Assembly (NCBI GenBank): GCA_021731185.1
Contig: JAKFXW010000001.1
Coordinates: 1-12,649, forward strand
Origin: Gallionellaceae bacterium
GTDB taxonomy: Bacteria > Pseudomonadota > Gammaproteobacteria > Burkholderiales > Gallionellaceae
Length of the DNA stretch: 12,649 bases
Reading direction: 5' to 3'
A program made the translations under genes and the position numbers. Under the pieces are notes generated by a model that ran no database searches, was not told the origin of the DNA, and saw nothing but the letters and a program-made list of their open reading frames with translations. Shown here one piece after another: positions 7,074 through 12,649 of this stretch. Each line of letters begins with the position of its first letter. Position 1 is the stretch's first letter.

Positions 7074-7577
7074 TTGGCTCTTAATCTGCAACAAAAACAA
7101 GCGGTAGTTGCTGAAATCAGTGCACAAGTGGCGCAGGCTCAAACTATTGTTTTGTCAGAGTATCGTGGCATCAAAGTGAGCGATATTACCAAGCTGCGCA
7201 GTCAAGCGCGGCAGTCCGGTGTGTATTGTCATGTATTGAAAAATACGTTGGCGCGTCGTGCTGTGCAAGGTACGCCGTTTGCGGCATTGGCAGAAAAAAT
7301 GGCGGGTCCGTTGATGTACACCATCAGCGCGGATCCCATTGCGGCGGCGAAAGTGGTGCGCGAATTTGCCAAGACCAACGACAAGCTGGTCATTAAGGCG
7401 GGTGCGATGGCGGGCGCAGTGATGTCGGCGGAAGAGGTGGTTGCATTAGCTTCTATTCCAAGCCGTAACGAACTGATCGCACGTTTGATGGCAACCATGA
7501 ATGCTGCAACCAGCCAATTTGTGCGTACTCTTGCTGCCTTGCGCGACAAGAAAGAAGCCGAATCAGCTACGGTTTAA
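7074..7577 (+). CDS. rplJ: 50S ribosomal protein L10
   Basis: L10 anchors the L7/L12 dimers to the 23S rRNA stalk base and is the repressor of its own operon. The protein has 167 residues from the chosen start (E. coli 165). The N-terminal rRNA-binding domain includes QTIVLSEYRGIKVSDITKLR and VLKNTLARRAV. The C-terminal helix that binds L7/L12 dimers is NELIARLMATMNAATSQFVRTLAALRDKK. The start is TTG, chosen because it gives M-ALNLQQKQAVVAE, the family N-terminus. A frame-open extension to a TTG at 6999 would run through the leader and has no family resemblance. A TTG start on such a highly expressed gene is unusual and may limit initiation. It is followed 42 bases later by rplL. Confidence 0.95.
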   Translation: MALNLQQKQAVVAEISAQVAQAQTIVLSEYRGIKVSDITKLRSQARQSGVYCHVLKNTLARRAVQGTPFAALAEKMAGPLMYTISADPIAAAKVVREFAKTNDKLVIKAGAMAGAVMSAEEVVALASIPSRNELIARLMATMNAATSQFVRTLAALRDKKEAESATV

Positions 7578-7619
7578 TATATTCAAACATTATCTATATA
7601 AAATTTTAGGAGATTCAAA

Positions 7620-7997
7620 ATGGCTGTTAATAAAGTTGAAATACTAGATGCAATTGCACAATTGACTGTGTTGGAGTTGTCCTCACTGATCAAAGATATG
7701 GAAGAGAAATTTGGCGTATCCGCCGCCGCTGTAGCGGTTGCTGCACCTGCCGCAGGTGGTGGAGCTGCTGCCGCTGCTGCCGAGCAAACTGAATTCACCG
7801 TTATATTGACCAGTGCTGGAGCCAGCAAGGTGGGCGTGATTAAAGTTGTTCGTGCGATCACGGGTCTGGGCTTAAAAGAAGCTAAGGATCTGGTTGATGG
7901 TGCGCCTAAGAGTGTTAAAGAGGGTGCAAATAAAGCCGATGCTGACAGCATTGTTAAGCAGCTGGTTGAAGCGGGCGCAACTGCTGAAATTAAGTAA
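7620..7997 (+). CDS. rplL: 50S ribosomal protein L7/L12
   Basis: L7/L12 is the multicopy stalk protein that recruits and stimulates the translational GTPases. The protein has 125 residues. The N-terminal dimerisation domain is about 1-34, the flexible Ala/Gly/Pro hinge about 35-55, and the globular C-terminal domain 56-125. The factor-binding helices carry SKVGVIKVVRAITGLGLKEAKDLV (69-92) and end with GATAEIK. The start has AGGAG a few bases upstream, and MAVNKVEILDAI is the usual N-terminus. The gene is followed by a strong hairpin that probably attenuates transcription into rpoB. Confidence 0.97.
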   Translation: MAVNKVEILDAIAQLTVLELSSLIKDMEEKFGVSAAAVAVAAPAAGGGAAAAAAEQTEFTVILTSAGASKVGVIKVVRAITGLGLKEAKDLVDGAPKSVKEGANKADADSIVKQLVEAGATAEIK

Positions 7998-8010
7998 TCT
8001 TTGAGTATGC

Positions 8011-8042
8011 AAAAAGGCTGACGGTTGACCGCCAGCCTTTTT
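8011..8042 (+). terminator. Attenuator hairpin between rplL and rpoB
   Basis: AAAAAGGCTG (8011-8020) pairs exactly with CAGCCTTTTT (8033-8042). After an A-C mismatch, CGG/CCG close a TTGA loop. The A tract and T tract flank the stem, so it has the form of an intrinsic terminator. As rpoBC must still be transcribed, partial termination is expected, as known for the E. coli rplL-rpoB attenuator. Confidence 0.85.
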
Positions 8043-8122
8043 GTGTTTGCCAAAAAAAGTTTCAAGCTGATTTGAAAATAAACAGAATTTTAGAAGCAAC
8101 ATTAGAAATTTAAATAACCAGA

Positions 8123-8184
8123 CGCAGAAATTGCGGTTGGTGTTTGTACCAAACTTCGCAACCCCATGTCGCAACTCATCTGCG
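8123..8184 (+). promoter_or_regulatory. Structured leader just upstream of rpoB
   Basis: The nested complementary segments are CGCAGA (8123-8128) with TCTGCG (8179-8184), TTGCG (8131-8135) with CGCAA (8157-8161), and TTGGT (8137-8141) with ACCAA (8148-8152). A second CGCAA at 8170-8174 offers an alternative partner. The element ends about 30 bases before the rpoB ribosome binding site. It could be an RNase III type processing site or a translational control element. No family match was verified. Confidence 0.4.
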
Positions 8185-8224
8185 CTTGGTGTTAGTGCTC
8201 TTTTCCCTCGGTCATGGAGATATC

Positions 8225-11200
8225 ATGAGTTATTCTTTTACTGAAAAAAAACGTATTCGTAAAAGCTTTGCGAAGCGTGTTGGTGCTTTACCGATACCTT
8301 TCTTGCTGTCTTCGCAGCTGGAATCATATAGCGATTTCCTGCAGGCAGGGGTGGCTCCTGACCAACGAAGTACTAGCGGTTTGCAGGCTGCGTTCGTTTC
8401 AATTTTTCCAATTGAGAGCCATAAAAAATACGCTCGTTTGGATTTTGTCAGCTATAACCTGGGCATTCCTCCCTTCGATGTAAAAGAATGCCGACAGCGT
8501 GGCCTGACTTACGCTTCAGCCTTGCGTGCGCGCGTGCGTTTGACTTTGTTCGACAAGGAGGCATCCAAGCCCACCGTGGTGAAGGAAGTGAAAGAGCAGG
8601 AAGTGTATATGGGCGAGATTCCACTCATGACGCATACTGGCTCGTTTGTGATTAACGGCACGGAGCGGGTCATTGTGTCGCAGTTGCATCGTTCGCCGGG
8701 CGTGTTTTTTGAACATGACCGTGGCAAAACTCACAGCTCAGGCAAGTTATTATTTTCAGCACGCATCATTCCTTATCGCGGCTCCTGGCTGGATTTTGAA
8801 TTTGATGCCAAAGATATTGTTTATTTCCGTGTAGATCGTCGGCGCAAAATGCCAGTTACGATTCTGTTGAAATCATTCGGCTATACGCCAGAGCAGATTC
8901 TGGCGACATTTTTTGAGTTTGACACCTTCCACTTCAGTAAAAAAGGCATACAGTTTGAAGTCGTGCCAGAGCGTCTGCGCGGCGAGATGGCGCGTTTTGA
9001 CATCGCAGATAAAAATGGCAACGTGATTGTAGTTGCCGGTAAACGTATTACTGTGCGGCACATCCGTGAAATGCATGATGCGGGAATTGACAAGCTCACC
9101 GTAGGCGAAGATTTTCTGCTGGAGCGTGTGTTGGCGCACAACGTGGTGGACAAAGAAAGTGGCGAGATTATTGCCAATGCCAATGATGAAATCACAGAAG
9201 CCTTGCTTGCCAAATTATATGCTGCAGGCGAGAAGAAAATTCATACGCTGTATACCAATGATTTAGATCAGGGAAATTTCATTTCGCAATCGCTACGTGT
9301 CGACGAAACGACTGATCAATGGACTGCGCGTGTGGCGATTTATCGCATGATACGTCCCGGTGAGCCGCCGACGGAAGATGCAGTAGAGAACCTGTTTAAT
9401 GGACTATTCTTTTCTGAAGAGCGCTACAATTTATCGGCAGTGGGCCGCATGAAATTTAATCGTCGCATCGGCGTAGATTCATTGACAGGTGCAATGACGC
9501 TGTCTAATGAAGACATCGTGGCAGTGATTAAAATATTGGTTGAATTACGCAACGGGCGCGGCGAGATAGATGACATTGACCATCTGGGTAATCGTCGCGT
9601 GCGTGCCGTGGGTGAGCTGGCTGAAAATCAATTCCGCGCTGGTCTGGCGCGGGTTGAGCGCGCAGTCAAAGAACGTTTAGGTCAGGCTGAAACTGATAAT
9701 TTAATGCCGCATGATTTGATTAACGCTAAGCCTATTTCAGCGGCAGTGAAAGAATTTTTTGGCTCCAGTCAGCTGTCGCAGTTTATGGATCAGACCAATC
9801 CCTTGTCCGAAGTTACGCACAAGCGGCGTATTTCTGCGCTGGGCCCCGGCGGTTTAACGCGCGAGCGTGCCGGTTTTGAAGTGCGAGATGTACATCCGAC
9901 GCATTATGGACGCTTGTGCCCGATTGAAACTCCGGAAGGTCCGAACATTGGCCTTATTAACTCGCTGGCTTTGTATTCACGCATCAATCCCTATGGCTTT
10001 ATCGAGACTCCTTACAGCAAGGTGACCAAATCACGCATGACCGATACGGTCGAGTATTTGTCGGCTATTGAAGAGGGGAAATTTACCATCGCACAAGCGA
10101 ATGCCGAGTTGGATAACAAAGGCAAGTTTGTCAACGATGTCATTTCTTCACGCCAACATAATGAATTCGTGCTGGCAGCACCAGAGAATATTGAATACAT
10201 GGACGTAGCGCCCGCACAGGTGGTATCGGTTGCTGCTGCGTTAATTCCGTTCCTTGAACACGATGATGCTAACCGAGCCTTGATGGGAGCCAACATGCAG
10301 CGTCAAGCTGTACCTTGCCTGCGTGCAGAAAAAGCTTTGGTCGGTACCGGCATTGAGCGCACTGTGGCGGTTGACTCTGGCACGGCAGTACAGGCTTGGC
10401 GTGGCGGACGAGTTGATTACGTCGATGCGGGACGTATTGTAGTGCGCGTAAATGACCATGAGACAACGGCAGGCGAAGTCGGTGTGGATATTTACAACCT
10501 GACTAAGTATACCCGCTCCAATCAGAACACCAACATTAACCAGCGACCGTTGGTGCGTATCGGTGACTTGATTGCAAGTGGCGACGTGATTGCCGACGGC
10601 GCATCCACCGATATGGGCGAGCTGGCACTGGGGCAAAACATGCTCGTGGCATTTATGCCGTGGAATGGTTACAACTACGAAGACTCGATTTTGATTTCTG
10701 AGCGCGTGGTGGCGGAAGATCGCTTCACCTCTATACATATCGAAGAGTTAACCGTAGTTGCCCGTGATACCAAGTTAGGTCCGGAAGAAATTACCCGCGA
10801 CATTCCCAATTTGTCAGAAGGACAAATGGCGCGCTTGGATGAGTGCGGCATTGTGCATATCGGGGCAGATGTCAGCGTGGGCGATGTGCTGGTGGGCAAG
10901 GTTACGCCCAAGGGCGAAACGCAACTCACGCCGGAAGAAAAACTCTTGCGCGCCATTTTTGGTGAGAAGGCTTCGGATGTAAAGGATACCAGCCTTCGAG
11001 TGTCTGCTGGAATATCTGGAACGGTTATCGACGTACAAGTTTTCACGCGCGAAGGTTTGCAGCGCGATGCACGCGCGCAACAAATTATTGACGACGAATT
11101 GAAGCGCTACAAGAAGGATTTGTCCGATCAAATGCGTATCGTGGAAGAGGACGTATTTTCCCGTTTGGGTAAATTCCTGCTGGGAAAAGTAGCTAACGGC

Positions 11201-12298
11201 GGCGCCAAGAAACTGGCCAAAGGTAGCAAACTGACCAAGGATTATCTATCCAGCATTGAACATCATCATTGGTTCGATATTCGTCTGTCCAATGAAGATG
11301 CTGCTCTGCAATTGGAGCAGGTCAAGGATGGCCTGGCGCAAAAGCGTAAAGAGTTTGACGCAGCTTTTGAAATGAAAAAACGCAAATTAACGCAAGGTGA
11401 CGAGTTGCAAACGGGCGTACAAAAAATGGTGAAAGTGTATGTGGCCGTTAAGCGCCGTCTACAGCCCGGGGACAAGATGGCGGGAAGGCACGGCAACAAA
11501 GGTGTGGTGTCGCGTATCGTGCCAGTAGAAGATATGCCCTACATGGCGGATGGCACACCCGTGGATATAGTGCTGAATCCGCTGGGCGTGCCGTCACGCA
11601 TGAACGTCGGACAAATTCTGGAGACGCACCTGGGCTGGGCGGCTAAAGGTTTGGGACATAAAATTACCAAGATGCTGGAAGCTAACACCAAGATTGAAAA
11701 GGTTCGCACCTTCCTCGGCAAGATTTACAAAAATGAGCAGGCCGCAGAACTCGCTGCCTTCACCGACGATGAGGTAATTGAGTTGTGTCGCAATCTGCGC
11801 GGTGGTGTGCCATTCGCCACGCCTGTGTTTGACGGTGCGCATGAAGATGAAATCAAGGATATGCTGGAGCTGGCTGATCTGCCGCGTTCCGGGCAAATTA
11901 CTTTGCACGACGGTCATACTGGTAATGCATTTGATCGCCCGGTAACCATTGGCTATATGCACGTACTCAAGCTGCATCACCTGGTGGATGACAAGATGCA
12001 TGCGCGTTCCACTGGTCCCTACAGTCTGGTGACCCAGCAGCCATTGGGTGGTAAAGCGCAGTTTGGTGGTCAGCGTTTTGGTGAGATGGAAGTGTGGGCG
12101 TTAGAAGCATACGGCGCGGCATATACCCTGCAGGAAATGTTGACAGTTAAATCGGATGACGTAGCTGGACGCACTAAGGTATATGAAAACATTGTTAAAG
12201 GCGATCACAAAATTGAAGCTGGTATGCCTGAGTCGTTTAATGTCTTGACCAAGGAAATTCGTTCGCTGAGTTTGGATATTGATTTGGTACGACACTGA
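8225..12298 (+). CDS. rpoB: DNA-directed RNA polymerase subunit beta
   Basis: RpoB is the second-largest core polymerase subunit and forms one side of the catalytic cleft. The protein has 1357 residues from the chosen start (E. coli 1342). The ATG has GGAGA (8216-8220) upstream and gives MSYSFTEKKRIRKSF, the family N-terminus. A frame-open extension from TTG 8144 runs through the leader and is not supported. Rifampicin cluster I lies at 513-540, with D522, H532 and S537 equivalent to E. coli D516, H526 and S531, all wild type. The active-site lysines in GDKMAGRHGNKG are K1084 and K1092 (E. coli 1065 and 1073). The lineage-specific insertion before them is present and charged. The C-terminal GGKAQFGGQRFGEMEVWALEAYGAA is the conserved region that contacts RpoC. 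No frameshift is seen. Confidence 0.98.
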   Translation: MSYSFTEKKRIRKSFAKRVGALPIPFLLSSQLESYSDFLQAGVAPDQRSTSGLQAAFVSIFPIESHKKYARLDFVSYNLGIPPFDVKECRQRGLTYASALRARVRLTLFDKEASKPTVVKEVKEQEVYMGEIPLMTHTGSFVINGTERVIVSQLHRSPGVFFEHDRGKTHSSGKLLFSARIIPYRGSWLDFEFDAKDIVYFRVDRRRKMPVTILLKSFGYTPEQILATFFEFDTFHFSKKGIQFEVVPERLRGEMARFDIADKNGNVIVVAGKRITVRHIREMHDAGIDKLTVGEDFLLERVLAHNVVDKESGEIIANANDEITEALLAKLYAAGEKKIHTLYTNDLDQGNFISQSLRVDETTDQWTARVAIYRMIRPGEPPTEDAVENLFNGLFFSEERYNLSAVGRMKFNRRIGVDSLTGAMTLSNEDIVAVIKILVELRNGRGEIDDIDHLGNRRVRAVGELAENQFRAGLARVERAVKERLGQAETDNLMPHDLINAKPISAAVKEFFGSSQLSQFMDQTNPLSEVTHKRRISALGPGGLTRERAGFEVRDVHPTHYGRLCPIETPEGPNIGLINSLALYSRINPYGFIETPYSKVTKSRMTDTVEYLSAIEEGKFTIAQANAELDNKGKFVNDVISSRQHNEFVLAAPENIEYMDVAPAQVVSVAAALIPFLEHDDANRALMGANMQRQAVPCLRAEKALVGTGIERTVAVDSGTAVQAWRGGRVDYVDAGRIVVRVNDHETTAGEVGVDIYNLTKYTRSNQNTNINQRPLVRIGDLIASGDVIADGASTDMGELALGQNMLVAFMPWNGYNYEDSILISERVVAEDRFTSIHIEELTVVARDTKLGPEEITRDIPNLSEGQMARLDECGIVHIGADVSVGDVLVGKVTPKGETQLTPEEKLLRAIFGEKASDVKDTSLRVSAGISGTVIDVQVFTREGLQRDARAQQIIDDELKRYKKDLSDQMRIVEEDVFSRLGKFLLGKVANGGAKKLAKGSKLTKDYLSSIEHHHWFDIRLSNEDAALQLEQVKDGLAQKRKEFDAAFEMKKRKLTQGDELQTGVQKMVKVYVAVKRRLQPGDKMAGRHGNKGVVSRIVPVEDMPYMADGTPVDIVLNPLGVPSRMNVGQILETHLGWAAKGLGHKITKMLEANTKIEKVRTFLGKIYKNEQAAELAAFTDDEVIELCRNLRGGVPFATPVFDGAHEDEIKDMLELADLPRSGQITLHDGHTGNAFDRPVTIGYMHVLKLHHLVDDKMHARSTGPYSLVTQQPLGGKAQFGGQRFGEMEVWALEAYGAAYTLQEMLTVKSDDVAGRTKVYENIVKGDHKIEAGMPESFNVLTKEIRSLSLDIDLVRH

Positions 12299-12301
12299 CA
12301 A

Positions 12302-12343
12302 AAGTTAACTGGTGGCAGAAGTTAACTGATAGCAGAGGTAACT
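12302..12343. repeat. 17-base tandem repeat in the rpoB-rpoC gap
   Basis: AAGTTAACTGGTGGCAG (12302-12318) is followed at once by AAGTTAACTGATAGCAG (12319-12335), which differs at two positions. A partial third copy, AGGTAACT, lies at 12336-12343. It begins four bases after the rpoB stop. Confidence 0.8.
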
Positions 12344-12348
12344 CTGCT
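12331..12348 (+). other. Hairpin with GTAA tetraloop in the rpoB-rpoC gap
   Basis: AGCAGAG (12331-12337) pairs with CTCTGCT (12342-12348) around GTAA, a GNRA tetraloop. No T tract follows, so it is not an intrinsic terminator. It uses the end of the tandem repeat as its 5' arm. Confidence 0.55.
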
Positions 12349-12376
12349 TGAACGCTTACCCGTATAAAGTTTGTTT

Positions 12377-12398
12377 CTTCTGTCCTCTTCTGTCCTCT
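12377..12398. repeat. 10-base pyrimidine-rich tandem repeat before rpoC
   Basis: CTTCTGTCCT occurs twice in direct succession (12377-12386 and 12387-12396), with CT of a third copy following. It lies just before the rpoC ribosome binding site. Confidence 0.8.
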
Positions 12399-12416
12399 GA
12401 ATATAAGGAGCTACAC

Positions 12417-12649
12417 ATGAAAGCATTGCTGGACTTATTCAAACAAGTTACACAAAAAGAAGAATTTGATTCAATTCAAATTGGCTTGGCCTCGCCCGAG
12501 AAAATTCGTTCGTGGTCGTATGGCGAAGTTAAAAAACCAGAGACCATTAATTACCGCACCTTCAAGCCGGAACGTGATGGCTTGTTCTGCGCTAAAGTTT
12601 TCGGCCCGATTAAAGATTATGAGTGTCTGTGCGGCAAGTACAAGCGCTT
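12417..12649 (+). CDS. rpoC: DNA-directed RNA polymerase subunit beta', 5' part only
   Basis: RpoC is the largest core polymerase subunit, and its catalytic magnesium site lies far beyond this window. The visible 77 codons are the N-terminus: MKALLDLFKQ, then IGLASPEKIRSWSYGEVKKPETINYRTFKPERDGLFCAKVFGP, and CLCGKYKR at the edge. Cys70 and Cys72 are the first two ligands of the N-terminal zinc-binding domain. The ATG has AAGGAG (12405-12410) six bases upstream. The gene runs off the window end. It follows rpoB after 118 bases and is presumably cotranscribed with it. Confidence 0.97.
   Translation, partial: MKALLDLFKQVTQKEEFDSIQIGLASPEKIRSWSYGEVKKPETINYRTFKPERDGLFCAKVFGPIKDYECLCGKYKR

Noticed and set aside
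8144..8224. N-terminal extension of rpoB from TTG 8144
   Set aside because: The conserved MSYSFTEKKRIRK begins at ATG 8225 with a good ribosome binding site. The extension lies in the structured leader.
9761..9844. Possible rifampicin-resistance changes in rpoB cluster I
   Set aside because: The residues equivalent to E. coli D516, H526 and S531 are wild type. Thr at the N518 equivalent looks like lineage variation.
10241..10738. 165-codon minus-strand ORF inside rpoB
   Set aside because: It is wholly opposite conserved rpoB sequence, with no ribosome binding site and no recognisable domain.

Overview
The window is a run of core information-processing genes, all on the + strand, from a betaproteobacterium. 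Protein sequences, gene order (rarA-serS, then the tRNA-tuf-tRNA-Trp-secE-nusG-rplKAJL-rpoBC block), an EF-Tu of 396 residues and an RpoB of 1357 residues all fit this class. A member of Nitrosomonadales (Gallionella or Nitrotoga type) is my best guess from protein resemblance and moderate GC, but sequence alone does not fix the genus. There is no phage, transposase, toxin, defence or CRISPR element.

Region 1 (1-2412): the 3' part of rarA (replication-associated AAA+ ATPase), cut by the window edge, then serS (seryl-tRNA synthetase), then a tRNA-Ser(CGA) gene. The enzyme and one of its substrates are therefore neighbours. The first 46 bases form a perfect palindrome that breaks rarA homology. 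It looks like a fold-back assembly or library artefact at a contig end.

Region 2 (2413-4627): about 355 bases without a gene, then a near-consensus promoter (2768-2796) that drives tRNA-Tyr(GTA), tRNA-Gly(TCC), tRNA-Thr(GGT) and probably tuf (EF-Tu). A long polypurine/polypyrimidine hairpin follows tuf, and then tRNA-Trp(CCA). This is the betaproteobacterial form of the E. coli tyrU-glyT-thrT-tufB operon.

Region 3 (4654-8042): secE-nusG (overlapping by one base), then the ribosomal stalk genes rplK-rplA and rplJ-rplL. Upstream of rplJ lies a long structured leader with the landmarks of the L10 leader, and rplJ itself starts at TTG. After rplL there is a strong hairpin with a T tract, which fits the attenuator that lets ribosomal protein output exceed RNA polymerase output.

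Region 4 (8043-12649): a 180-base structured leader, then rpoB and the start of rpoC (77 codons, through the first two zinc-ligand cysteines). The 118-base rpoB-rpoC gap has two different short tandem repeats and a GNRA hairpin.

Together the genes supply translation (tRNAs, SerRS, EF-Tu, L11, L1, L10, L7/L12), transcription and its elongation control (RpoB, RpoC, NusG) and protein export (SecE). I found no new biological system. The observations that merit attention are RNA structures in intergenic leaders, the unusual rplJ start, a change of codon use at the end of tuf, and the palindrome at the left edge.
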